Origin: Deltaproteobacteria bacterium HGW-Deltaproteobacteria-4
Lineage (GTDB): Bacteria; Desulfobacterota; Desulfuromonadia; Desulfuromonadales; UBA2197
Reading direction: 5' to 3'
DNA length: 42,267 nucleotides
Assembly: GCA_002841765.1 (NCBI GenBank)
Contig: PHAV01000011.1
Coordinates: 1-42,267, forward strand
Shown here: in pieces, positions 34,693-42,040 of the stretch
Numbering within the stretch: position 1 is the stretch's first letter
Layout: the number at the start of each line of letters is the position of its first letter
Translations under genes and position numbers: made by a program
The notes under the pieces: generated by a model
The model's input: only the letters and a program-made list of their open reading frames with translations
Told to the model about the DNA's origin: nothing
Database searches by the model: none

Positions 34693-35079
34693 ATGAAAAA
34701 GACCGCTATTCTTCTGATGGCACACGGCAGCCGCATTGCCGAAGCCAACAATGCTGCTTATGAAATCGCCGAAATGATCCGGGGCGCCAGTACCTTCGAG
34801 ATCGTCGAGGTCGCATTTCGCGAAATGCACCCCCCGGATATCCAGAGTGCCATCGATCGCTGCGTTACCCAGGGGGCTGAGCGTATCCTCCTCATGCCCT
34901 ACTTCCTCTTTGTCGGCGCCCATGTGCGGGAAGACCTCCCCGCCGAGATGACCCTGGCGCAGCAGCGCTATCCGCAGGTCGAATTTGCCATGGGGAATCA
35001 TCTCGGTGCTCATCGCAAGCTCGCCGAGATCGTCATCGAGCGGATTGCCGAAGGGCTGACCGTTAACGGGTGGCAGTGA
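34693..35079 (+). CDS. cbiX: Sirohydrochlorin cobaltochelatase, short form (CbiX)
   Basis: CbiX inserts cobalt into sirohydrochlorin, the entry step of anaerobic cobalamin synthesis. The 128-residue protein is the short form that works as a homodimer. It contains LLMAHGSRIAEAN with the metal-binding His, VEVAFREMHPPDIQSAID with the conserved Glu, and LMPYFLFVGAHVREDLP with the second His. AGGAGAATC precedes the ATG. Its stop overlaps the start of cbiC (TGATG), so the two are coupled. It is the earliest-acting of the cobalamin enzymes in the window. Confidence 0.95.
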   Translation: MKKTAILLMAHGSRIAEANNAAYEIAEMIRGASTFEIVEVAFREMHPPDIQSAIDRCVTQGAERILLMPYFLFVGAHVREDLPAEMTLAQQRYPQVEFAMGNHLGAHRKLAEIVIERIAEGLTVNGWQ

Positions 35080-35723
35080 TGACGGTGCATCTGCGTCCGG
35101 AAGAGATCGAAGCGGAATCGTTTCGCATTATCGAGGCTGAGGCCGGTGCGCATGGCTGGTCAGCAGCGGAATGGACGATCGTCCGCCGCGCCGTTCATAC
35201 CAGCGCTGATTTCGATTATGTGCGCGACCTGGTCATTGCCCCAACGGCGCTGGACCGGGGGCTCGCCGCCCTGCGCCGCGGCCGGACAATTATCACTGAT
35301 ACGCGCATGGCTATGGCCGGGATTACCGCGGCGCGGCTCGACCCTCTTGGCATTGAAGTGCGCTGTCTGGTCGATGATCCTGTCGTTGCCAAGAGTGCCA
35401 AGCGCCTCGGTGTCACCCGTTCCTTGCTGGCGATGCGGACGGCGGTACAAGCCGAAGATGCCGGTATTTTCGTCATCGGTAACGCTCCCACCGCCCTCTT
35501 TGAACTGCTGCGGCTGATTCGCGAGGAGGGAGTGCGCCCCGACCTCATCGTCGGCCTGCCGGTCGGCTTTGTCGGTGCCGCCGAAAGCAAAGCCGAACTC
35601 CTGGCCATGGCAGCGGAATATCAGCTGCCGATGATCACCAACCGGGGCCGCAAGGGAGGCTCGAATGTCGCCGCCGCCGTGCTCAACGCCCTGCTTATTC
35701 TCGCGGCTGGCGAGGTGGATTAA
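35079..35723 (+). CDS. cbiC: Cobalt-precorrin-8 methylmutase CbiC
   Basis: CbiC moves a methyl group from C11 to C12 to form cobyrinic acid. The 214-residue protein has the catalytic His in IVRRAVHTSADFDYV, followed by ITDTRMAMAGI, VIGNAPTALFEL, GLPVGFVGAAESK and a TNRGRKGGSNVAAA loop. The ATG at 35079 overlaps the cbiX stop by one base; GTG codons at 35070 and 35076 are also in frame but less likely. Its stop lies four bases before the cbiD ATG. Confidence 0.95.
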   Translation: MTVHLRPEEIEAESFRIIEAEAGAHGWSAAEWTIVRRAVHTSADFDYVRDLVIAPTALDRGLAALRRGRTIITDTRMAMAGITAARLDPLGIEVRCLVDDPVVAKSAKRLGVTRSLLAMRTAVQAEDAGIFVIGNAPTALFELLRLIREEGVRPDLIVGLPVGFVGAAESKAELLAMAAEYQLPMITNRGRKGGSNVAAAVLNALLILAAGEVD

Positions 35724-35727
35724 GGCT

Positions 35728-36825
35728 ATGGCCAAGGGGGCGCGGCATGGCTACACCACCGGCGCCTGTGCGGCGGCAGCCGCCAAGGGGGCGGCGCTGC
35801 TGCTGCAACGGCAAAGACAGGTCGATGTAGTGACGATTGTCCTTCCTGGCGGTGAAGTCGTCCCCTTTGCTTTGCACGGCCAGATCTTTGAGAGCGCACA
35901 GGCCAGCTGTTTTGTGGTGAAAGATGCCGGCGACGACCCGGATGTCACCAATGGTTGTGAGGTTTGGGCAAAGGTACAGCGACTTCCCGGTGCAGCAGTG
36001 GTTATCACTGGCGGCATCGGCATCGGCCGGGTGACCAAGCCGGGGCTCGCCGTAATCGTCGGCGCCTGGGCGATCAATCCGGTACCGCAGGCGATGATCA
36101 CCGCCGCGCTGCGCGAAGTCTTCCCCACCGGCGGAGTGCAGGTCGAGATCAGTATCCCTGACGGTGTCGATCGGGCGCAGCGCACCCTCAATGCTCGCCT
36201 CGGTATCCTCGGCGGCCTCTCTATTCTTGGCACCACCGGCATTGTCAAGCCGATTTCGCATCAGGCCTGGACCGATACCCTCGATGCGGCCCTTGATGTC
36301 GCCTGCGCCTGCGGTCAGCGTACCATCGTCCTCTCGACCGGGCGGACGAGCGAGATGGTGGTACAGCGCGCCCTCGCCAAGGCCGGGATCAGCCTCGGCG
36401 AAGAAGCCTTCATCATGATGGGCGATCATGTCGGTTATGCCTTGCGCGCCTGTGCCCGCCGCAACATTGCCACAATCATCCTGGCCGGCCAGTTTGCCAA
36501 ACTCCTCAAGATCGCCTGCTGTCACGAGCAGACCCATGTCAGCGCTTCCCGGCTCGATCTGCATGCAGTAACCTCCTGGCTGCGGGTGGAGAATTTCCCG
36601 ACAGCGACGATCAAGCTGGCGGAGCGAGCCAATACCGCCCGCCATCTGTTGGCGGATTGTGGTACTGCCGCCCCGGCTCTCTGCGCGTTGATCTGTGATC
36701 GGGCGCAAAAATTTGCTCAATCCTTCGCCCCGGCGACGGAGATACAGGTTTTTCTGGCAGGATATGACGGTGAAGTGCTATATTTTTCCGGTCAGGACCA
36801 ACTCCAGCCAAGGATAACGGTATAA
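35728..36825 (+). CDS. cbiD: Cobalt-precorrin-5B C1-methyltransferase CbiD
   Basis: CbiD methylates C1 of the corrin precursor after CbiG in the anaerobic route. The 365-residue protein opens with the family signature RHGYTTGACAAAAAKGAALLL and has DAGDDPDVTNGCEVWA, GGIGIGRVTKPGL and ILAGQFAKLLKIA. The ATG at 35728 is preceded by GGATTAAGG; a frame open to 35665 reads into cbiC and is not used. It is the last gene of the cbiXCD group. The type II secretion gene gspL starts six bases after it. Confidence 0.94.
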   Translation: MAKGARHGYTTGACAAAAAKGAALLLQRQRQVDVVTIVLPGGEVVPFALHGQIFESAQASCFVVKDAGDDPDVTNGCEVWAKVQRLPGAAVVITGGIGIGRVTKPGLAVIVGAWAINPVPQAMITAALREVFPTGGVQVEISIPDGVDRAQRTLNARLGILGGLSILGTTGIVKPISHQAWTDTLDAALDVACACGQRTIVLSTGRTSEMVVQRALAKAGISLGEEAFIMMGDHVGYALRACARRNIATIILAGQFAKLLKIACCHEQTHVSASRLDLHAVTSWLRVENFPTATIKLAERANTARHLLADCGTAAPALCALICDRAQKFAQSFAPATEIQVFLAGYDGEVLYFSGQDQLQPRITV

Positions 36826-36831
36826 CTTTTT

Positions 36832-38226
36832 ATGACGACACGAGCGATCGGCATCGACTTCGATGGCAGCATCTTGCGGGCGGTTGTTCTGCAGGTAGAG
36901 AAGGGGAGTGAACGCCTCCTCCATGCTGCCCGCATTCCCTGGGACGGGAGTGCACCCCTGGCGCCGCTCCTGGCGGGGGCGGGGGTGATTCCGGCTGTTG
37001 GTGATCGGGTGACAACAGCGCTGCCGCCAGCCATCGGTTTGACTCGTACCCTGACCTTCCCCTTTAGCGACCGCCGCAAGGTCGCTACCGCTATTCCCCT
37101 CGAACTCGCCGCTCTCCTGCCGATCCCCCTTGATAATTGTGTGATCGCCCAGCAGGAAGCGATTGCCCTGGGCAGCGGCGTCAGCGTCGTTGCCGCTGCC
37201 GTGCCGGCGATTGCCGTGGCACAGCTGGTCGGTCCCTATGATGCCGCCGGAATCCCCTTGCAGACCGTCGATCTCCTCCCTTTTGCTCTTGCCGCCGGCC
37301 TGGCAGCCGAGCTCGGTGATGGGATTGCCCTTTGTCTCAGCCACGGCTGGGGGATGATCCTCCATCTTGTTGCCGGCCGCTTGCACGATTACCGTGTCGT
37401 CCCCTTGGCTGCGGATCTCCCTCCGGAAGAACGCTCTGCCGGGTTGCAGCGGGAATTGACGCCGCTGTTGCATGCCAGTCGCAGCACCACCTTGCGCCTC
37501 TTTGGTGCCGAGGTCGATGCCGCGCTCCTTTTCGCCCTGCAGAGCGCTTATCCGCAGCTGGCGGTCACGGAGTTACGGCCAGGGCGGGGGGGCGCAACCC
37601 TCGCCGGAGAATTCCTCCCGGCCCTCGCTCTCGCCCGCCGTGGGACCTGGAGTTCGGCCAATGGCTTTAACTTTCGGCGTGGCGCCTTTTCCCGGCACGG
37701 AGAAAGCACTGCGCTGCGCTCCCGTTTGTTCATTCTCGCCGGGATTGTTGTTGCGGCCGTTCTGATCCTCTCCGCTTCGGCAGGCGTGCGCTGGTGGAGT
37801 AAAGCGCAACGGGCGGAAGCGCTCAAGCAGGAGTTGCAAACCCTGTATCGTCAAGCGATCCCCGGCCAAGGGGCGATTGTCGATGTCACGCTGCAACTAA
37901 AGGCCCACCTCAATGAACTGACGCGCAGCAGCCGTCCGGGCGGTCAGCATCCCTTGCTGCGTCCGGCCGGGATCATGCGCGAGGTCTCCAATCTGCTGCC
38001 GCGGGAGATTCCGGTGACGCTGCGCGACTGGAGTATGACGGCGGAAGAGATCCGCATCGAAGCCCATGCTCCTTCCTTTGAAGCTGCCGACAAGATTGCC
38101 GCCGCTCTTGCCGCGTCCCCCCTCTTCAAGGCGGTGCAGGTGACAGATGCCAAGAGTAGCGCGGATAACAGCCGGGTCGATTTTCGTTTGACTCTGACCA
38201 GCAAAGCGGCGGAGGAGTTGCCATGA
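36832..38226 (+). CDS. gspL: Type II secretion system protein GspL (PilM/PilN-like)
   Basis: GspL bridges the cytoplasmic secretion ATPase GspE and the inner-membrane platform. The 464-residue protein has an actin-like PilM/GspL cytoplasmic domain (about 1-270; it starts AIGIDFDGSILRAVVLQ), one membrane helix at about 298-318 (FILAGIVVAAVLILSAS), and a periplasmic PilN-like part rich in alpha-beta structure. It is followed by gspM and gspN with overlapping ends, which favours a type II system over type IV pili. The other gsp genes are not in this window. It starts six bases after cbiD, an unusual neighbour. Confidence 0.85.
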   Translation: MTTRAIGIDFDGSILRAVVLQVEKGSERLLHAARIPWDGSAPLAPLLAGAGVIPAVGDRVTTALPPAIGLTRTLTFPFSDRRKVATAIPLELAALLPIPLDNCVIAQQEAIALGSGVSVVAAAVPAIAVAQLVGPYDAAGIPLQTVDLLPFALAAGLAAELGDGIALCLSHGWGMILHLVAGRLHDYRVVPLAADLPPEERSAGLQRELTPLLHASRSTTLRLFGAEVDAALLFALQSAYPQLAVTELRPGRGGATLAGEFLPALALARRGTWSSANGFNFRRGAFSRHGESTALRSRLFILAGIVVAAVLILSASAGVRWWSKAQRAEALKQELQTLYRQAIPGQGAIVDVTLQLKAHLNELTRSSRPGGQHPLLRPAGIMREVSNLLPREIPVTLRDWSMTAEEIRIEAHAPSFEAADKIAAALAASPLFKAVQVTDAKSSADNSRVDFRLTLTSKAAEELP

Positions 38227-38750
38227 TACAGCGTCTCACGCCCCGGGAAAAAATGGCTGTCGGCGTCGCCGGCACTGTCGTCCTTCTGACCATCCTTATC
38301 GCCGGGATCATCCTCCCTTACCGCGCGGCCCTGGAGCGTCTCGACCAGCGCATTGTCAGTCGCCAGGGGCAACTCCTGGAAGCCCGCACCCTGATACAGC
38401 GCATCAAGACGATGCAGGGGGAGGCCGCTGCGACGCAGCGCAAGTTGAGTGCGGCTCCCGCCGCCCCGCTGGTCGCCACTCTCGAAGGGCTGGTTGCCGA
38501 AATTGCCGGCAAGGAAAAACTTCTCGGCATCCGGCCGCAACCGGTGACGGCTCCGTCCGGTTTCCGTCAGGAAAAGGTGGAGATGCAGCTGGAAAAAGTG
38601 CGCCTGGAGCAGTTGGTTCAGCTTCTGCACGCCATCGACAGCGCCAAAAGTGTTATGCAGAGTGACAGTCTCAAGATCCGCCCCCGCTTTGAAGATCCCG
38701 CCCTCCTCGACGTCACTGTCGTCGTCTCTTCCTTTGTCAAGGCTTCGTGA
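38223..38750 (+). CDS. gspM: Type II secretion system protein GspM
   Basis: GspM partners GspL in the inner-membrane platform. The 175-residue product has a short cytoplasmic start, a membrane helix (about 13-31: VGVAGTVVLLTILIAGIIL), a coiled-coil region rich in Arg, Gln and Leu, and a small periplasmic ferredoxin-like domain. The family is weakly conserved in sequence, so the call rests on this layout and its place between gspL and gspN. It overlaps gspL by four bases and gspN by one. Confidence 0.8.
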   Translation: MIQRLTPREKMAVGVAGTVVLLTILIAGIILPYRAALERLDQRIVSRQGQLLEARTLIQRIKTMQGEAAATQRKLSAAPAAPLVATLEGLVAEIAGKEKLLGIRPQPVTAPSGFRQEKVEMQLEKVRLEQLVQLLHAIDSAKSVMQSDSLKIRPRFEDPALLDVTVVVSSFVKAS

Positions 38751-39601
38751 TGCAAAGACTGCGTAATTCTCCCTGGACTCTCTCAGCAGCGGGCTTACTC
38801 GTGACCCTTGTCGCTTTCCTGTGTGGCTTCTCCCTCTTCTTTCCGGCCGAGAGTTTGCGGCCGCGGCTGCAAGCGGAAGCGGCAAAACAGGGCCTGCGCC
38901 TGACAGTCAAATCCCTGCAAAGCACTTTCCCTCCCGCTCTGAGCGCCAAAGATGTCATTGTCAGTAGCACCGGCATGGAGAGTGGCGAGGTGAAGCTTGA
39001 GAGATTGACTCTGGCGCCGGCCTGGTCGCGACTGCTGATCGGGAAGGCGGCCATGACTTACGACGCCGCCCTTCTCGGGGGGCGGATCAAGGGGGTGCTG
39101 CAGCGCCCCGGACCTATGATCCTGCAAGGGGCGGGGATTAACTGGCGCGGTGCTCTCCCCGGGCTCAGTGGCGGCACTGTGGTGCTGCAGGGATGTCGGG
39201 GCGATCTCAGTGCTTTCTGGCCGGCGCAGGCGGACGATGCCCTCCTCCTTTCTCTCGACTGCGAGCAGGCGAGAATCGAAGGGCTGTTCGGTGCGAAAGA
39301 GCCCTTGCTTCTCGGCAGCCTGACCGTCAAGGGGAGCGGCAAAGGGAAGGATCTGCGCCTGACGACCCTGGCGGCCAGCGGCGGTCAGCTCGGTGTCGAT
39401 GGCAGCGGCACCATCCTTCTCAACGAACCGCTCGGCCGCAGTCTCCTCAATCTCAATCTTGTCCTGCGCGGCAACCCCGGCCTCGATCCGACCCTAGTCG
39501 AGCTGTTGGCCGCCTTTATCCCGCCGGCCGTCGATGGCACCTCGCGTCTGCGTTTGACCGGTACCCTGGCGGCCCCGCAACAAAGTAGCGCGAGTCGCTA
39601 G
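38750..39601 (+). CDS. gspN: Type II secretion system protein GspN
   Basis: GspN is a poorly understood inner-membrane protein present in some type II systems. The 283-residue product has a membrane anchor (about 11-33) and a large periplasmic region with a repeated beta-rich pattern: LRLTVKSLQSTFPPALSAKDVIV, the LAASGGQLGVDGSG stretch and LRLTGTLAAP. The ATG at 38750 overlaps the gspM stop. The family call depends largely on gene order and these features. The protein ends with a short Ser/Gln-rich tail. Confidence 0.75.
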   Translation: MQRLRNSPWTLSAAGLLVTLVAFLCGFSLFFPAESLRPRLQAEAAKQGLRLTVKSLQSTFPPALSAKDVIVSSTGMESGEVKLERLTLAPAWSRLLIGKAAMTYDAALLGGRIKGVLQRPGPMILQGAGINWRGALPGLSGGTVVLQGCRGDLSAFWPAQADDALLLSLDCEQARIEGLFGAKEPLLLGSLTVKGSGKGKDLRLTTLAASGGQLGVDGSGTILLNEPLGRSLLNLNLVLRGNPGLDPTLVELLAAFIPPAVDGTSRLRLTGTLAAPQQSSASR

Positions 39602-39922
39602 AATCATATTGATCCGCTGTTTGAAATTCGCCAAGCCCCAAAAACCCCTATAACCAAAGTTATATCTATAACGTCGTGGATAATTCGCCAAGCCCCAGTT
39701 ACTGGCGTCCTTTGCCGGTGACTGCGGGGATGGGTATAACTTGCGCCATACCCCTTCTCTTTGGGCGACTAAGCGTCGTCGCCAATTTTCATCTGAGAAA
39801 TCAACAGATTAATCCCAGTCGCTATTTTCGGCACCGCTCTTGCTAACATCGTTCTATATTCTATGCCGTCAATTTGACGCTGTCCGGCAGCGCCCGACAA
39901 ATCTCTCAGCAGGGGTAGAACA
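39602..39922. other. Intergenic region with direct and inverted repeats after gspN
   Basis: No gene is supported in these 321 bases. A 16-base direct repeat, AATTCGCCAAGCCCCA, occurs at 39625-39640 and 39682-39697. Between the copies lie two overlapping inverted repeats, ATAAC-4-GTTAT (39650-39663) and the palindrome GTTATATCTATAAC (39659-39672). Further on are hairpins GGGTAT/ATACCC (39732-39753) and GGCGAC/GTCGCC (39764-39783, then AATTTTC), which could be a weak terminator. The pattern could be the scar of a small mobile element, but no transposase fragment was recognised. Confidence 0.6.
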
Positions 39923-40126
39923 ATGGAATGGATCAGCATTAATGAACAGCTCCCCCGCGAAGAGGAACGCGTACTGCTTTATACCCCCGAGATGGTTTTT
40001 GGTGATGATCATGCCTGTGTCGGTACTCGCGCTGCGATCCTGAGCTGTCAGCCCCTCTTCACCCATTGGTTGCCCCTCCCGATCGGGCCCACCGGTTCGG
40101 CAAAGCGTCCCTGTTTCCGCGACTGA
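39923..40126 (+). CDS. DUF551-like small protein
   Basis: The 67-residue protein begins MEWISINEQLPREEERVLLYTP and contains FTHWLPLP. These match the two conserved ends of the DUF551 family, small proteins found mainly in phages and mobile regions. An AGGGG ribosome-binding site lies eight bases before the ATG. The function is unknown. The C-terminal ten residues extend beyond the conserved part. No other phage gene is near; the repeat-rich stretch to its left is the only other hint of mobile origin. Confidence 0.6.
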   Translation: MEWISINEQLPREEERVLLYTPEMVFGDDHACVGTRAAILSCQPLFTHWLPLPIGPTGSAKRPCFRD

Positions 40127-40158
40127 TGGGGGAGAAACAAAAAGGATTCTATTTTTCA

Positions 40159-40175
40159 CTGGACACTTTTTTGCA
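40159..40175 (+). promoter_or_regulatory. Possible sigma-54 promoter for dctPQM
   Basis: CTGGACACTTTTTTGCA has the GG (40161-40162) and GC (40173-40174) elements exactly ten bases apart, as sigma-54 requires, and ends in TTGCA. The TGGACA part departs from the TGGCAC consensus. It lies about 105 bases before the dctP start. Dicarboxylate-type transporters are often controlled by sigma-54 with DctB/DctD-like regulators. Confidence 0.5.
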
Positions 40176-40291
40176 GATAGTGAATTCTGATAAATACTTG
40201 TTACACTGAATAAGGCAACATTCAAGAGCCGCTGACTGCGACTGAAGGCAGTCAAGGTCAGCCCCCCCTCACCCCCCACATGGAGGTTCCT

Positions 40292-41284
40292 ATGAAGTTC
40301 AAGTCGTTATTGGTTATGGCACTGGTTCTGGCCTTTGCCGCTCCGGTTCTTGCTGAGCCGATCGTCATCAAGTTCAGCCACGTTGTTGCGGTCGATACCC
40401 CGAAAGGGCAGGCGGCGGAATACTTCAAGAAACTGGCAGAAGAGCGGACTAAAGGCGCGGTTAAGATTGAAGTCTATCCGAACAGCCAGCTCTACAAAGA
40501 CAAGGAAGAGATGGAAGCCCTCCAGCTCGGCGCCGTGCACATGCTCGCCCCCTCGCTCGCCAAGTTTGCTCCTCTCGGTGTCAAGGAATTTGAACTCTTC
40601 GACCTGCCCTATATTTTCGACAGTTATGCCGACCTGCATGCCATCACCACCGGTCCGATCGGTAAAAAACTCCTGAACAAGCTTGAGGTAAAGGGCGTTC
40701 TTGGTCTGGCTTACTGGGATAACGGCTTCAAAGTGATGAGCGCCAACACGCCCTTGAAGCAGCCGAGCGATTTCAAGGGCTTGAAGATGCGCATCCAGTC
40801 CTCGAAGATCCTCGATGCCCAGATGCGCGCGTTAGGTGCTATCCCGCAGGTCATGGCCTTCTCCGAGGTCTATCAGGCGCTGCAGACCGGCGTTGTTGAT
40901 GGTACCGAGAATCCTCCCTCCAACCTTTACACCCAGAAGATGTATGAAGTGCAGAAGCACGTCACCGTCTCCAACCACGGCTATCTCGGTTATGCGGTCA
41001 TCGTCAACAAGAAGTTCTGGGACGGCCTGCCGGCCGATATCCGTACGGCTCTTGACAGCGCCATGGTCGATGCCACCAAATTTGCCAACGATATCGCCAA
41101 GCAGAAGAACGACGAAGATATGGCTTCGGTCAAGGCTTCCGGGAAATCACAGGTCTATACATTGAGCGCGGCCGAGAAGGCAGAGTGGAAGAAGGTGCTG
41201 ACCCCGGTGCATGCGCAGATGGCCGACCGCATCGGCGCTGACCTGATTGCAGAAGTACAGAAAGCGACCGGTTTTAACAAGTAA
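40292..41284 (+). CDS. dctP: TRAP transporter solute-binding protein DctP
   Basis: The periplasmic receptor binds a carboxylate substrate, typically a C4-dicarboxylate, and delivers it to the membrane subunits. The 330-residue product has a Sec signal peptide ending near PVLA, then IKFSHVVAVDTPKGQAAEYF, VYPNSQLYKDKEEMEALQLG, KMRIQSSKI (with the substrate-salt-bridge Arg) and VVDGTENPPSNLY. The sequence fits the DctP/TAXI-unrelated classical family; the exact ligand is unknown. The ATG at 40292 has GGAGG at good spacing. A hairpin with a T-run separates it from dctQ. Confidence 0.93.
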   Translation: MKFKSLLVMALVLAFAAPVLAEPIVIKFSHVVAVDTPKGQAAEYFKKLAEERTKGAVKIEVYPNSQLYKDKEEMEALQLGAVHMLAPSLAKFAPLGVKEFELFDLPYIFDSYADLHAITTGPIGKKLLNKLEVKGVLGLAYWDNGFKVMSANTPLKQPSDFKGLKMRIQSSKILDAQMRALGAIPQVMAFSEVYQALQTGVVDGTENPPSNLYTQKMYEVQKHVTVSNHGYLGYAVIVNKKFWDGLPADIRTALDSAMVDATKFANDIAKQKNDEDMASVKASGKSQVYTLSAAEKAEWKKVLTPVHAQMADRIGADLIAEVQKATGFNK

Positions 41285-41293
41285 AGAGCATTA

Positions 41294-41329
41294 ATGCCGC
41301 TGTATCTCCGTGTACAGCGGCATCTTTTT
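41294..41329 (+). terminator. Intercistronic hairpin/attenuator between dctP and dctQ
   Basis: ATGCCGCTGTA (41294-41304) pairs exactly with TACAGCGGCAT (41313-41323) around an eight-base loop, with T5 at 41325-41329. It would stop part of the transcript or protect the dctP message, giving more binding protein than membrane subunits. Confidence 0.8.
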
Positions 41330-41365
41330 GTCTATTCTTTGACGCGTTGTGGAGAAAAATAACTC

Positions 41366-42040
41366 ATGATGAAATTTCTTGACCACCTGGAAGAGTGGTT
41401 GGTGGCGACGCTGATCGGCGCGGCGACGGTCATTATCTTCCTCTCGGTGGTGCACCGCTACGCCAGCGGCCTCGCCATCCCCGGTGTGCAGGACTGGCTG
41501 CTCAGCCTCAATATGAGCTGGACCCAGGAACTCTGCATCTACATGTTCATCTGGATGGCCAAGTTCGGCGCTGCTTATGGCGTGCGCACCGGCATTCATG
41601 TCGGCGTCGATGTCTTTATCAACAGCTTGAAGGCTAAGGCCCGCGCCAAGTTCGTCGTCATCGGCCTTTCCGGCGGCGCTCTCTTCACCTTTATCATCGG
41701 TTCCCTCGGCGCCATGTTTGTCTGGGAAGTCGGCATGCGCTATGCCGTGGCAACGACCTTCGGTTTTGACTGGCCTGATCTGACCTCCGGCCCGGTCTCC
41801 CCGGATCTCGAATGGCCGGTCTGGATCTTCTATTCGGCGATTCCTCTCGGCTCCTATCTTATGTGCTTCCGCTTTTTGCAGGTCATCCGTAATTTCATCC
41901 GCACCGGCGAACTGCCGCATCATGACCACGGTCATGTCGACGGCCTTGATGACGAAATCCCCAAGGATGCCACGGAAGCACTGGAAGCGTACGAAGAACA
42001 CAAATTCGACCATGCAGGCCATCCCGGAGGTAAGTCATGA
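41366..42040 (+). CDS. dctQ: TRAP transporter small membrane subunit DctQ
   Basis: DctQ is the four-helix membrane subunit joining DctP and DctM. The 224-residue protein shows four hydrophobic helices (about 12-30, 49-70, 92-118 and 148-170), with the family motif WTQELCIYMFIWMAKFGAAYG. Unusually, a tail of about 45 residues follows the fourth helix. It is rich in His, Asp and Glu, with HHDHGHVDG and later HKFDHAGH, which could bind metal. Typical DctQ proteins end soon after the last helix. Two ATG codons (41366, 41369) are possible; GGAGA lies upstream. It overlaps dctM by four bases. Confidence 0.92.
   Translation: MMKFLDHLEEWLVATLIGAATVIIFLSVVHRYASGLAIPGVQDWLLSLNMSWTQELCIYMFIWMAKFGAAYGVRTGIHVGVDVFINSLKAKARAKFVVIGLSGGALFTFIIGSLGAMFVWEVGMRYAVATTFGFDWPDLTSGPVSPDLEWPVWIFYSAIPLGSYLMCFRFLQVIRNFIRTGELPHHDHGHVDGLDDEIPKDATEALEAYEEHKFDHAGHPGGKS

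Noticed and set aside
36832-39601. gspLMN read as a type IV pilus pilMNO group
   Set aside because: PilM-like and PilN-like parts are joined in one protein with a membrane helix between, and the third protein resembles GspN rather than PilO/PilP, so type II secretion fits better.
39869-40279. 136-codon minus-strand frame opposite the DUF551-like gene
   Set aside because: It overlaps a recognisable small gene and the candidate sigma-54 promoter, and has no domain or ribosome-binding site.
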